From: Leptodontidium sp. MPI-SDFR-AT-0119
Taxonomy: Eukaryota > Ascomycota > Leotiomycetes > Helotiales > Leptodontidiaceae
Assembly (NCBI GenBank): GCA_020726505.1
Contig: JAHLEZ010000006.1
Location: 1,984,001 to 2,048,000, forward strand
Direction of reading: 5' to 3'
DNA length: 64,000 bases
Shown here: one piece after another, positions 37,326 to 50,153 of the stretch
Position numbering within the stretch: the stretch's first letter is position 1
Layout of the letters: the number at the start of each line of letters is the position of its first letter
Notes under the pieces: generated by a model
What the model saw: only the letters and a program-made list of their open reading frames with translations
Database searches by the model: none
Told to the model about the DNA's origin: nothing
Made by a program: the position numbers and the translations under genes

Positions 37326-38777
37326 AATACTAGTAATAGTATTATAGCCGGAGTCCTTTCTTAATAGTACAGTGATAACTAGTTCCTTATTGTTTTCTTT
37401 TTAAAGACTATATTACCCGCTAAGCTTAACTACGTAATACACGACAAAGAGATACTAGCCATTATTAGATCCTTTAGGCACTAGCGTGTTAAGTTAATAA
37501 GAGCCCCTTATTAAGTTTATATTATAATAAATTATAAGGCCTTAGAATACTTTATAACTTCTAAGTAATTAAATACTAAATAAGCACGATAAGTAAAGCT
37601 TTTAGTAGACTATAATTTTATAATTACGTACCGCCCTAGAATTTATAACCCCTTAATAAACGCACTTTCCTATAAGTTAAACAAGTTAAATTAATAAAAC
37701 TCTACAAAGAAAACTTAACGCTTTTAATAACTCTTACACTAAGACTAAGTTAACCTTAGCTTATTATTTATAGAGTTACGGCCGCCTAACAACGCTAACG
37801 CGCTAGTAACTAACGTTAAGCTCGCTGCCTTTATACTAATATTCTCTATCGTATAATAAATCTTAAAGGCTAACTATACTATCCCCTCTTTATAAGCTTT
37901 ACGTAAATAAGTTATATTAGACTTTCTAAGTAAACTTAGCCTAGAAAGTGACCTCTTACTCTACGACAATCGCCTCTTAGTCCCTAATGTCGATTACCTC
38001 TAAACCTTCTTTATACGAGAGGTCTATAATTAAGTTATTATAGCGCACCTTAATACTAAGAAGACAATCTAAATACTCTCTTCTTAGTACTAGTAGCACA
38101 GAATCACGTCGACAGTCTAATAATACTACTATAATTATTATACTTACTAACGAATTTAAGTCCCTTAAAATAAAAAGCCCGGATTCTTTTATCCTCTCCT
38201 TATTCTGTCTAAACTATAAGAATATATTACCGTGGACTATTACTCCTTTATTAAAGACAAATATAAATTTAATAACGTTCTTATCTTTATTAATAAATTT
38301 AGTAAATAAATTATTAATATCTCTTACTAAAAGATAATAAATGCTTAGAAGCTAACTATTATATATATTTACTATATATATTATTACTTTAGAGCCCCTT
38401 TAACTATTACTTCTAATAGAGGTCCTTAGTTTATATTTAGGTTTTAGACCGCCCTTAATAAGATCCTCAGAACTAAGAGACAGCTATTTACCGCTGACTA
38501 CTTATAGACAGATAATTAGACTAAAGTATATAACTAATACTTATAGAAACGACTCTAACCTTTCGTTACGTACTATTAAGACGACTAATTAAAGTACTTC
38601 CTTATTATAGACTACGCCTAGTTGTCCCTTTTACACGATTCCCTAGGGGGACTCTCTTTATTTAAGGTAGTCTATAAATATATATTATACACAGATTAGG
38701 ACTAGAAAATTAACTTACTAGACTTAGTTACCCCTGCTAATAAGTTAAACACTTAATAAGTTATTAATTATACTTAA

Positions 38778-39034
38778 TGTTGGTCCACAGGTCCCTGCAT
38801 GAGCATACTTCGGTTTGGAAAAGTGGGTGCGGGTTAAATTCAAGGGTCAGAGCCTAGCCGGACTGGTTTCGGTGGAGATTCGGTGGGGTTCCGTAGTATA
38901 TAGTCTGGCTCTCCTCGCACTCTCTTAGAATATACACAGATTTTTGAACCAACCATTTATTACTCTGTCACCATACTCGCATTGGAATATATTCACACTT
39001 GCGGCGTGGTACATGAACCGGTACTGCACCGACA
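38778..39034. mobile_element. Solo LTR E, nearly unmutated
   Basis: 257 bp, TGTTGGTCCACAGG...CTGCACCGACA, flanked by CTTAA (38773-38777, 39035-39039). GC close to 48% by eye, no RIP-like depletion. Its last 20 bases also occur at 2973-2992. Confidence 0.85.
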
Positions 39035-39688
39035 CTTAACGCTATAAAAAAGTATAAAACGTAGCTTAGTCGAACCTCACTGTGACCTAAGCCAAGATAA
39101 CTAAGTCCTATAACGCCTCTCGCCGCGATATCGACTTTAATAAAGACAACTTAATCTGGCTCGACATACGTTACTTTAAGACACTTCGTCCGTCTAAGAA
39201 GTTAGATATACCGACTAATAGATTATTTAAAGTACTCGAGAAGGTAAGACACTCGTACCGCCTGGAACTACTAGCAAGTATAAAGGTCTATAACGTCTTC
39301 CGGGCTAATAAGTTACACTAAGACCTTAACGATCTCTTATTAGGCTAAGTATAAGACGCCCCCCCGCCGATTAATATTATAAGTGACGACGAGTAAGAAC
39401 TAAAAGAAGTACTTACTTGCCGTAAGAAGGGCAAGACTTTATTTTATTGTGTTACTTAGCTTAATTAAGACGTTGACTTAAATTAGTATAATGCCTCTAA
39501 CTTTAAGTACGCTTTATACAAAGTTAGGGATTTCTACCTCAGTCACCCTAAGTAAGTAAGACCCCTTACTAAGTTACTTAAATAGATTAAAGTATAAGAA
39601 GACGGTGTTAACGACTATAACGACCTCGATAATAACAAGGAGATAGACTAACGTTCGAGAACGAGCTTTTTCCGGAGGGGGGGGGTAA

Positions 39689-39935
39689 TGTAACAACTGT
39701 CGTTGTCTAAAGCCTCATTTCCACCGGCTCCACTTAGTATTGCCCGATCGGGACGTACCGAGATTACTATAGCGCTAAGTATATTAACCTCTTATATATA
39801 AACTTATTCTTTCCTTACCTTCTTTCCTCTGTAGTTGTAGATTCTAAGTTAATACTTAGTATTGTCATATGTCTTGTGTTAATATGTGAGGCGTCAGTTA
39901 CACGTGATTGCCGTCTTTCTAGGGCAAGCGTCACA
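39689..39935 (+). repeat. Family A LTR (3' LTR of A2)
   Basis: 247 bp, TGTAACAACTG...GCAAGCGTCACA. Preceded by a G-run polypurine tract and followed by the ATTAG duplication (39936-39940). Confidence 0.9.
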
Positions 39936-40149
39936 ATTAGGGCCAGCTTTTACTATGAAGCCTAAGGCTTCTAAGGCATAAACCAAACTACTTCTAGGGT
40001 AATATAAGAGGTCTTGCCACGTTATATTTTAGAAAAGAATTGAAGACTTTTTCCACCTTATTTTGAAGACCTAGTGCACGAAGGACTCAGCCCCAGGTGC
40101 TCTGCATCTTATTCTAGAGTCTTTGATTATGTTCTCTTCATAGTGTTCC

Positions 40150-40231
40150 TGTGGTACACAAGTAGAGCAAAGAAGTAGGTGCTCTCAAAGAGGGTGGTGA
40201 AGTTGTCTGAATTCTGTAAAAGGAGGCTCGT
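40150..40231. mobile_element. Truncated LTR H copy
   Basis: Matches 35016-35098 (TGTGGTAC..., AGTAGGTGCTCTC, CTGAATTCTGTAAAAGGAGGCTCGT split across two blocks). It stops exactly where solo LTR D3 begins, and the missing part is not found after D3, so the junction involved a deletion. Confidence 0.75.
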
Positions 40232-40533
40232 TGTTACGACCTGCGATGCGCCTCGTATTCTAACCGACACGGGCTCGTAGCATCGCTGGCTATGCGACGG
40301 CGCTAAGCCCAATGGGGAAGACTAGGTGGCGAGCCTGCGACATGTTGACGTGAATAGCACTCGACTACGCTAGGCCCTATTAGGAGGGTCTTTTATATAT
40401 ATATACTCGAGCCCTCCTTTATGGAGAGCTCTCCTTTTCTCTTTGTCTTTTCTTCTCGATTTTGAGCGTAATATTAGGCCTAAATACAAAGCTAGAGTCT
40501 ACTCGCCGTATTAACCTCTTACTAGCCGTAACA
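40232..40533 (+). mobile_element. Family D solo LTR (D3)
   Basis: 302 bp, TGTTACGACCTGCGATGC...TAGCCGTAACA. This is the best preserved D copy. No matching 5-bp duplication (CTCGT on the left, GTTAC on the right). Confidence 0.8.
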
Positions 40534-41450
40534 GTTACTTCTTAGATTAAGAGTTAAAGGCGTAAAAATTTAATTACTTTTGCTCTTAAAGTTTGAGCTA
40601 ATAATAATTATATTATTAATTAAAGTACTTGAGGATTTAAGAGCTTTCTTGATATTTTCCAAAACTATTACTTAATTCTTAATTACTTAATTCTTAAGTT
40701 ACTTATTATAAGTATATATAAAAATTTAGTATTCTATATTATTTTTAATATTAACTTCTTTTATAAGTTTTTTAGTAATTAAAAAAGTATTATTAAAGAT
40801 TTTAAATAAAGATATAATATCTTTTTTATAAAGATTAACGTATAACTAAAGTCTTAGTATATTTATTATAAACGTAAAGTATATAAATTATATTAATTGA
40901 TCTTTTAATCTAGTATATAAGATCTTAAATAATAAGAGCTTAATAGGTTTATCAATACTTATAAAGGATATATTAAATAATTAATATGTAATTATAAAAT
41001 TTAAAGATAAAGTTTATATAATCGTAGAACTTATTAAACGAAAGTTCTTTTACAAATATATTATGTAACTTAAATAAGATAAATATAGCTCTCAATTATT
41101 ATGTAAAAGAAAAGTAGAGCTTTAAGAGATCGAAAGATTTTACGATTAAATAAAGTTTTTAAAAAGTATATTTAAAGATTAATTAAATTAAGTGTTATCT
41201 TCTTAAAGAGAGGAGCTAAAGATTAGGTTTATATACCTAAAATATTTACGCAAGTATATACTAAACGAAGAAACTGCGCTAGTGCGCGATAAACTCTTTT
41301 TATAATTGCGTTACACTAGGCAATTAAAAGAAAAGAAGACTTAAAGACTAAAAACTTTATAAAAATCTTTATAATCCCTTACGTAACTTACTAAAAAACC
41401 TCGAATTATAAAGTCGTAAACCCGTAGTTGTATTCTCTAGGTATAAAGAA
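40534..41450. repeat. AT-rich degraded repeat, right edge of the nest
   Basis: Very AT-rich, stops in all frames. 41150-41290 aligns with 6895-7042 (repeat F). No gene. The composition returns to normal at about 41470. Confidence 0.6.
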
Positions 41451-42012
41451 GCTACAACTAAGAATAAAGGCTTAACGTGGTGGTCCGTGCACCAACTACC
41501 CCTTTACAAGAGCCCCCCACACCACGTTGCCCAAAACCACCTAAACAGATACAGTAGCTGGCTTTACACGTGATCACACCGAGGTCGCCTGTAAGGTTGC
41601 TGGAGCCACAGCCTGTGTGTCGGAGAGTCTCACAGAGTGCCACGTAAAGTATATTTTTTTGGAGCAGGGATCAAGATTATTTAAAGAGAAGGCTCTCATA
41701 TCCCCTGCGACCAATATCTGATGTGGGCTTCAAGCCTCAAATTCTCCTTGAACCCAATTCAATTCAACGGGTCCCCACTTCCCGAGGATCGGAATTGCAG
41801 ATGGGGCCATAATGCATTGCGACTACCCGCCTCAACATATCTAAATTCCTCAATTAATGCTGTTTGAACGTTTGTAAGGCTTGTTGTAAGGCCGTGAGTT
41901 ATGCCTAATTTGAATGGTGCGAATTATAACTCGTTTTGTCTTTGATTAGTAACTTTTTATACGAGAATTTTGCCCCCTCGCTTAAATACACTCACCACAT
42001 TCTTAACACCCA
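41451..42012. other. Spacer between repeats and PKS
   Basis: 41470-41650 is GC-rich with several CCACGT/ACGTGG blocks. A 61-codon minus frame there has no recognisable motif. 41650-42012 is ordinary intergenic DNA, the 3' flank of the PKS gene. Confidence 0.5.
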
Positions 42013-45000
42013 CTACTCATCATCCTCCCCAGCTCTGATCTCAGCCGACAAGAACTTACACTTCTTCGCAATACCCTCTGCCATCTCCGCAATCGTATTT
42101 TCGCTCAAAATCTCAAAGATACTAACATCGACACCAGTCTCCCTGAAGATCCAGTTTCTCGTCCCCACGGCAACAAGCGAGTCGACACCGTAAGCACTTG
42201 CTGATTTTCTGGTGTCCAGATCGCCCGGTAGCATGTTCATCGACTTGGCGAAGAGGGTTATGAGACCTTCGAGGATGATAGATGTGGCTTCGGAAAGTGT
42301 TGTCGAGGATGAGAGAAGCTCTTGCATGGAGAGGGTATCGGAGTCAGTTGAAGAGGGGATGAGATCGAGTTTGCTCATGATGGAGAAGCGTGCTTCGCGG
42401 TACCAATACGGATCGCCTACGCTGTTTTGCTTGACACCTCCACCTGTTCCAGTTCCTGTGATCAATTGCGCGGAGGTACGGTGCTCGTCCTCTGTATATC
42501 CTGTCATGGCAGCGGCGACGATGATGTGGAAGTCCTAATGTCGTCAGTTGATTATTCTGCTTTGGGGACGAGCTGCATACCTTTTCGCGAATACCAAAGA
42601 ATCCCGCGGCTCGCAACATCTCCAACGTGACTTCATCTTCTGCAACCATCTGTTGACATTAGTAATGTACGCATACTTTGCAATTTTTTGACTTACCCCT
42701 GCGCCAAGAATCGGTCCAAGGTCCAAGGAGACAGCAGCCATGCCTTTACTTCGGCGATGATGAGCCAACGCATCTTGGAACCCATTGCCAGAGTTATAAT
42801 TTGCTTGTCCACGAGCACCAATAGCTCCAGCAGACGATGACAAGAATATGAAGAAATCGAGATCTTTGGGCATGCTCTCGTGGAGGTTCCAGCTTCCTTG
42901 CATCTTCGGTCTTGTTGCTGTAACCCAGTCTTCATAGGTCATATTGTCAAAGATGGCATCCTGCAACATATTAGCACGCAGCTTTAGCACATGAAAAGAA
43001 GTCTCCTACGCGAAGTACAGCAGCTCCCTGGATAACCCCGCGTATTTTTGGCATCTCTTCGGTACAATTCTGGAGGGTTGATACTAGCTGTGACTTGTCA
43101 CAAATGTCACAGGCATATGCTCGTGCATCAACTCCCTGGTCTTTGAGAGTCGCCATGAGCTCCAGCTGTGGGCCAGACACAGGTCCAGAGCGAGAGAGAA
43201 ACGCAAGATGCTTCGCACCATACTGCACCATAAACATGGCTAGACTCCTACCCAATCCCCCAAGTCCACCCACAAGAACATATGTGGCCTCGGGACTTAG
43301 TTGGAGAGGATGCGACTCTCGCGGAACAACAGATACTAAATCACTGTCATTCATTTTGAGCACAACTTTGCCATGTGTGCGCTCTTGGGCTTCTCGGAAT
43401 GCGGTTGAGATGTCCGCCAGTGGTAAGACGTTGATAGGTCTGGATTCTCTGACGAAATTGCCCCTGACTAGATCGAATGCTGACTGAAACAGACGAGATG
43501 ACACGGATAGACTGTTTTGAAACATGTGTGATATGTCGATTGCGGAGTAGCTGATGTTGCGGAGTGATGGGAGGGATTTCAGTTCCGTGGTTTGGGCTGC
43601 GTCGCTGCTTCGCATGTTGACGAACCTTCCCACTGTAAATTCACATTAGCTGCTGATGTTTCATTCAACCTGAGAGACTCACGATCATCTATGCATTTCC
43701 AGGTTTCTTCCAACTGTTGTTGACCAATTGTGTTGATGATCAAGTCAACCCCACGTCCACCAGTTTGGCGGCGAACGGTTTTGCCGAAGGATGTAGAGTT
43801 TAGATCAAGAATGTGGTCTTCTGGAATCTGATATGTGAGCATCAAATGTTTTCTTTCCTTCAAGGTTGCAACTGTCGCATAGATTTCGGCTTCGACTTTG
43901 TTTGCAATCTGAATAACAGCCTGTCCAAGACCACTTACTCCAGCATGGATCAACACTGACTCTCCTTGTTGCAACCGGCCGACGGTAATTGCATGGTACG
44001 CAGCAACAACATCAGTTGGGAGAGAGGCTGCCACTTCGTAAGTCATGTCATCTGGTATCAGTTGTACCAATGACTCCTGGCACCGAACGAAAGTCTTGAA
44101 AGCTCCTTGAACAATCGCTGCCACTCTGTCCCCATCTTTGAATCTGGTAGTAGCCGAACCGACTCTGACAACGATGCCAGAAACATCCGATCCGAAAGTT
44201 TCATAGGAAGTCTGACCCATCACAGTCTTAACATCAGTAGCATTGACGCCAACTGATTCCACTTTTATTTCGACTTCGTATGGATCGAGTTCCAATTCAG
44301 GTACATGATCGTCGACGAAACAGAGAGAATCGAGGTTGCCTAAACTTCCGACTTCAAGTTGCAGTGGCCGGTTCGTATCGAAGAATGGTACAGTGACTGG
44401 AAGTCGTTGGGCATTACCACGCTCGATCTTGCCACTGAGTTGCTCCTGCAGGACAGTTCGTGGAATCAGCAACTTCCCACCTCGCTCCGCATATTCTGTC
44501 TCTTCATTTATCACAGTGGGGTCAAAGGATTCCAAAAGAATATGCATGATTGCTGCCCCTGTCGAATCGATGTTCATACCAGCGGCAGGGTCCAAGTCCA
44601 AACTAAACAGAAGCTTTTGGGGGTCCTCTGATCGAATTGTTCTGAGCAGAGTTGCAGCCGGAGCCGTGATCGGTAGTTCGGCCTCAACGTGCCCACCTTT
44701 TGTAACCCACAAGCATCCTACCGAGAGAGATACGAGGGAGCGGAATGCATCAAATTCATCGTTGGTCCAGTTAAATATCAGTGGAGAGTCAATCTCCAAC
44801 AGGGCTACGCAAATCTTCTGTGAAAACTGTTCTGGGGAATGCACCAGAGTTGTTGTCGTAGCTTTGACACCGGCAATGAGAAGCGCTTCAACTAGTCTCG
44901 AACAAAGGGTTTGTATCTCCGTTGAGGGGCTGGCCGGGACGATGAGTAGAACTTCACGAGTCAAGATTGTGGGTGATGACGGGGAGGAATTGTGCAGGAT

Positions 45001-48000
45001 GAGCGCGTCGTTGGAGTCGTCGTGCCCCTCGAAAAAGGCATTTGAGGGAGTCAGAGATTGAACATCGCCGATCTGGAGGCTCATTTGCTGGCCAAGGCGG
45101 TACGTGTTGATGTCCGTTGATTTGACCTGGGTATTAGATGTCTTGAGAAGTACCAATCTTCCTTTGGATTTGAGTAGACCTTGTAAGGTCACCAACGGCT
45201 CCGGGTTGGTGATGTTCGAAATCACCAAATCGAAAGTACGTGGTTTGAAATCCTGCCTTTCAAGATCAATCGGGGCATTCAAAGTCCTCCATAGAACATA
45301 TGCTGAACACTTGCCAAGTGTGCCTTGAAGTGCTTCGGAAATGCCAGAATCCTCAGTTGCTAGAATATATCTCGAAAGACGAGGAGTGGAGCTCGGGTTG
45401 TCGCTAAGAATGCCGAAAATGGACTCAATGAGTGGCTCTCCAGTGTGACATATCTCCAGGATGTTGGCATCGGGGTTCTTGAAAGTTAACAATTGGATCC
45501 ACTCCGAAAGGCTTTCAACGGAAGCAGTGTCGACATTGTCTTTCCATTCAAGCTCTGCACAGAGCTTGTGATGATTTGGAATGAAGCCGCTCTCCGCAAA
45601 ATCTTCTGGAGATGATGACAGAGCTGTGAAATGGAGATCTTTGACAATGATCAGCGGCTTTCGCCATGATTCATCGGCCATGATAATGGATCCTGTGGCA
45701 TCACGAAGTCCTCGTCTTAACGCTCCAGAATAACCGGTGAGCTCGTTACCGGCGCCACGAGGGAAGTCGGCTGATACGAACATGCTTTCAAGGAAAGAAG
45801 GGACCATGGGCTCGGATCCAGCAACGAACACCGTTTGGAACATGGCATCTAAAGTTGCCGGGTGGATCAAATGTGGATATTCGTACTTCGCTGGCATGCG
45901 AGACTTCGTGTCAGGTATTTTAATGGTTGTGCAAGATAGGTTGTCCTTCTTACTGACCGCGACGATGTTTTGGAACATTGGACCATACTTCATGCCAATG
46001 CTCTCAAGTGTTTCGTATAGTTGTCTGGGTGACATCGTCTCGTTGCAGACATTCTTCGAGTTTTCATAAGCTATCTTGAACTCCTCATTGGAGGTAGTGT
46101 CGATGTCTCGAGACTTGTATCGAATGCACATCAGACCATCTGCATTTTTGGTCCAAGCTGCACCAAGAAGTTTTGAATAGATGACGAACTCGAACCATGC
46201 CGCTTCGTCTTTCGACACTGGCTCGTGGGTCTTGACGTTAATAGCGGTCTCAAGACCATGGACTGTCTCTGGAATGATCATTGCCTTCAAAATGTTCATT
46301 TTTGAGATTTCGTAACCGTCCACTTTACGATCTGGGTCCTGGATCTGCTGTGCTGCCTCGAGTACCATCGACATCATGCCTGCGGCAGGATAGATTATTG
46401 TGTTCTGAACTTGATGATCAAGGACCCAGGGATTTTCTGAGACTCTGATGAAGCCACGCCACCGAGGTTCAAAGGGCGTGGAGTCCGCAGACGGAGAGCC
46501 GATCAGATCCTGACGTCCAAACTTTCGGAATCTATGAGCCGCTCCGATGTGCGATTCATGCCAATAAGTCTTTGAGTCTAGGAGAGGTTAGTGGGACGAT
46601 TTCGGATGGCAACTGCAACTCACGATTCCAAGGGTAAGTAGGTAGGTCGCTCAGGACTCGTGCCTTAGTATCCAGGATGCTACCTATGTCAGCGAATAGT
46701 ACCTTCCATAAAGTGTTCAGCATGTACCTCGTATTGACTTTGCCCAAGTTTATGGGGTGTCCCAGAGTAAACAAGGTCCCAGCCATTTCCAAAGAGGTAA
46801 AAACTGCATCCTTGCCTCTAGAAAGCATGGAAATATAACTGGGTCTGGCTTTGGGCTTCCCCTCCCCATCCAAGATCTGCTTCAGTGGGCCTTGTAATAC
46901 TCCATGGGGGCCAATCTCGATCAGCACATCTGCTTTGACGGTTTTTGATCGCAGAAGGGACTGAACTGCCTCCGAGAATCTGACAGGAGACACCAAATTT
47001 CGAGCCCAGTATGCCGGACCTAGCTCTTGGCTCTTTACCAGTGTCCCAGTCACAGAGGAGAACATAGAAATGCCAGCCGATGCTTCCAGTGCTCGAACAT
47101 CCGAGATAGCCTGTAAGTAATGATCCTCGATGACCCTCATGTGAAAAGAGTGGTAAGCGGTTTCAACCTTCAATTTTCGGGCGAAGACCCCTTCTCTCTG
47201 GAGACGTTCTTCAAGCTCAAGGATTGCAGACTCATCTCCAGAAATCGTGACGTTTTCTGGACTGTTGATGCAAGCCACCATTGCGACACCGTTTTTTATT
47301 TCTCGGAGAAAAATGTCGGCGGCTTCTTTTGAAAGTGCAACAGCCATCATCCGGCCCCGAAGTTCAGGAGATAGAACTGCAATGGCACTCGTCAAGCGAC
47401 CACGATGGTACGCGAGTTTCCATGCATCGGTTCTCGAGAGCGCACCCAACGAATATGCAGCAGCAATCTCGCCAGAAGAATGACCTGCTACTGCGCAGGG
47501 TTTCACACCCCAGTATTCCAGCAGATCCACTAACGCAACTTGTAAGGCGGTACAAAGCGGCTGGCTGATTTTGGGGAGGTTGATGATTGACTCGCTCTCA
47601 TCCTTCAAGAGTTCAGACATCAGAGACCACTCGCTCCCAATGGACTTAAGGTAGGCATCTGCTTCTTCGAGACTGTTCCTGAATTCCTGATGCTGCCGTA
47701 GTTCTCGACCCATGGCGAACCATTGGGCTCCTTGCCCGCTGAAGATGAAAGCTACGGTTGGAGCTTCGGAAGATCTGATAGGCTTGGAAACACTGTCCAA
47801 AAATTGGTTTCCGAGCTTCTCTGGAGACGAAGAAACGATAAAGGCTTTCCAAGGAAGTCGCGTCCTTCGACATGCTAGAGTGTAGGCAAGATCTGTGGCC
47901 AATTGACTTGCATCTTTGGATGAGCTGAGGGAAGTATCCTTTGCTCCAAGATGTTCGGAATAGCCGCGTGACAGTTTCTCAATGCCGCTCTGCTCGTGGG

Positions 48001-49807
48001 AGGATAGGACGTAAAGTCTTGCTTTTCCAGCGGCAGTTCTAGTGTCCCAACTACCTAACGTTGAAGGTGGAGTGTCGATTATAATTCCGGAATCTGTGGT
48101 TGATGGTGAAGCGGTGGCAGATACCTCAACAGAGCTATGGTTTCCTTCAATCCCTCGTTGGGACAGGTAATGGAAAGCGTCGTCAAGTATAATATGTGCG
48201 TTAGTACCGCCGAATCCAAAGCAATTGATTGAAACACGTCGGAGTCCGTCCATTGGCCATGGTGTCACACTTTGCGGAATCTATATTCGTCAGTAACCAC
48301 GCCAGGTTGTGGTTCTAACTAATAAACTACAACATCAGGGATTAGCCTCACCTTGATGTGCCAGGCATCCAAGTCAATCTTAGGATTTACGTTTTCGAAA
48401 TATATATTTGGCGGTATCAAACCTTTCTCAAGCATCAAAACTCCTTTCACCACACCAGCAATTCCAGCACACCCCTCAAGATGGCCGATGTTAGTTTTAA
48501 CTGAACCGACATAAATTGGATCCTTGGGGTCACGAGTCTCGGCAAAGGTCTCCGATATTGCTCCCAATTCGGTGGGATCTCCAGCCTGCGTTCCAGTGCC
48601 ATGAGCTTCAAAGTATGCCGTACGGTTATATCCCAAACCGGCCAATTTGTAAACAGCTCGAATGTTCAGAGCTTGGGCATCTTTGCTCGGCATAGTAATC
48701 CCAGGCGTTCTCCCATCCTGATTTACACCCGATCCTCTGATGACAGCACGGATAGTGTCGTTGTCTCTCAGAGCATCTGCGAGGGGTTTCAAAACGATAC
48801 CTCCAATTCCCTCTCCACGACCATATCCATTTGCACGTTCATCGAAAGCGAAACACTTCCCATCCGGGCTGAGGAAATTCAGAGCAGTCATCGGCAGCAT
48901 TGTAGATGGGGTCAGGATCATACCGGCACCCATAGCAATTGCCTCTGGCGTGTTAGAAGCAACGGAATGTCTAAACAAATCATTGGACACTCACCAGAGT
49001 CGATTCACCAGTTCTCAAGCTCTGACAAGCAAGGTGGACGCCAACGAGACTAGCAGAGCACCCAGTGTCAAGGGTCATACTTGGACCCCGAAGATCGTAG
49101 AACCATGAGATCCTGTTTGACATAATTGCAATTCCGTTTCCGGTGGCAGCGTACTGAGGCGAAAAATCGGGATCTCGGAGACAAATTTGCTCATAATCTA
49201 TGCATGTGAGACTTGAGGAAGAGAACTCTGAGAACTGACAAGCACAAACCTTTCACGAAAGAACCACAGTACACAGCTGTTGAGGTTCCGGGGAGTGTTT
49301 CAATGGGAATACCAGCTGATTTCACGTGAGCAATTTCATTTCGGCACGGGCAAGATAGAACGTACCATTTTCAAAGGCTTCGTAGGAGACTTCGAGCAAA
49401 ATTCTTTGTTGGGGGTCCATTGCCGCTGCTTCGTGTGCAGTTGTTGAGAAGAACTTCGGTTTCTGTTAGATCGAAGTGATCAATGGAGTATATTGACGCC
49501 TACAGGAGCATCCCAAGCTGAGATGTCTTCTTTCAAGAAATGTCCCCCTTTGAAGCATATCTGTCAAAGCAGTTAGAAATTGTCATGGGTGTGTGGTAAC
49601 TTCATGACATACCGAGCCTTCTCTGTTTCCGCTTGGATGATAGAATCCATCAATATTGATGCGATCTTTCGGGAATTCAGACCATGCGTTACGACCGTTG
49701 GCAAGAAGCTCCCACAGATGATCTGGAGATGTAGCGTCTCCTGGGAAGCGGCATGCCATACCGATAACTGCAATCGGCATGCACGCATCTTCATCAGGTT
49801 TTGCCAT
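42013..49807 (-). CDS. Highly reducing type I polyketide synthase
   Basis: Builds a reduced linear polyketide from acyl- and malonyl-CoA in the cytosol. Exons (minus): 49807-49613, 49560-49504, 49453-49366, 49315-49250, 49197-48995, 48942-48352, 48280-46624, 46577-43683, 43632-43010, 42960-42697, 42649-42581, 42534-42013; these sum to 2410 codons, frame kept at every junction. Domains: KS (about 9-425; Cys182 in DTGCSASL, His317 in EAHGTGT, His357 in NIGH); acyltransferase (about 575-890; Ser668 in GHSSGE); DH (about 985-1270; His near 1009 in [11 protein letters not shown], Asp1196 in HPATLDAMF); a short degenerate methyltransferase remnant (about 1300-1450, [10 protein letters not shown]); ER (about 1695-2005; [10 protein letters not shown] at 1830); KR (GGLGGLG near 2040, Ser 2168/2169, Tyr2181); ACP (Ser2356 in YGVDSL). 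No thioesterase or reductase at the C terminus, usual for this class, so release needs a partner enzyme or occurs otherwise. Start chosen at the Met just before [14 protein letters not shown]. Product unknown. Confidence 0.93.
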
Positions 49808-50153
49808 TCTGAACTTGAAGGCTGATCAGTCCTCCTGGTCTGTTGGTTCAGTCGTACCTATCGAGTGATAAATGCAGCAAGAACATAGGAAATTGAAACA
49901 TAGGAAGAAAGGAGCTCTCTCGATGCTGCAAGCTTCAGTGGTTCTTGCAGCAGCTTTCCACATGATAACAGGGGACAGGAAAGCCCGCCAATGAATTCCC
50001 AGCTATCGTCTATTTCCATATTGACTAGCCAAGATCTTGACCTAATTGCATCCGCGGCAACGCTAGGTCGGAGCTGCAGATGTGGATAGAGCTGAACAAG
50101 GATCCTCAAATTAAAATCCATGCTCATTTCTCCCCAGTATTCGAACTAGGGCG
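49808..50153. other. PKS upstream region
   Basis: Probable promoter and 5' leader of the PKS. An 89-codon minus frame (49858-50127) has no motif and is not supported as a gene. Confidence 0.5.

Larger units (their letters stand above)
14987..39935 (+). mobile_element. Gypsy LTR retrotransposon, copy A2, split by nested insertions
   Basis: 247-bp LTRs at 14987-15233 and 39689-39935, flanked by ATTAG (14982-14986, 39936-39940). The reverse-transcriptase motif YLDDILIYS is legible on the plus strand from 35258. A C-terminal pol stretch (KVLEKVRHSYRLELLASIKVYNV) is split by few stops near 39230-39300, and a G-run polypurine tract ends at 39685. Interrupted by a 167-bp element (17302-17468), Copia B (19019-34255), solo LTR H (35016-35178), element I (35710-37325) and solo LTR E (38778-39034). 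Removing each with its 5-bp duplication leaves 7484 bp, close to A1's 7448 bp. RIP-like stops in every frame. Confidence 0.9.

Noticed and set aside
40127..40312. 61-codon minus-strand frame
   Set aside because: Crosses the junction of LTR remnants H and D3.
41458..41650. Possible MITE with ACGTGG/CCACGT ends, and a 61-codon minus frame
   Set aside because: Inverted ends match for only about 6-9 bases, and no target duplication could be defined. The frame has no motif.
44336..45061. 241-codon plus-strand frame
   Set aside because: Shadow of the PKS coding strand, no independent motif.
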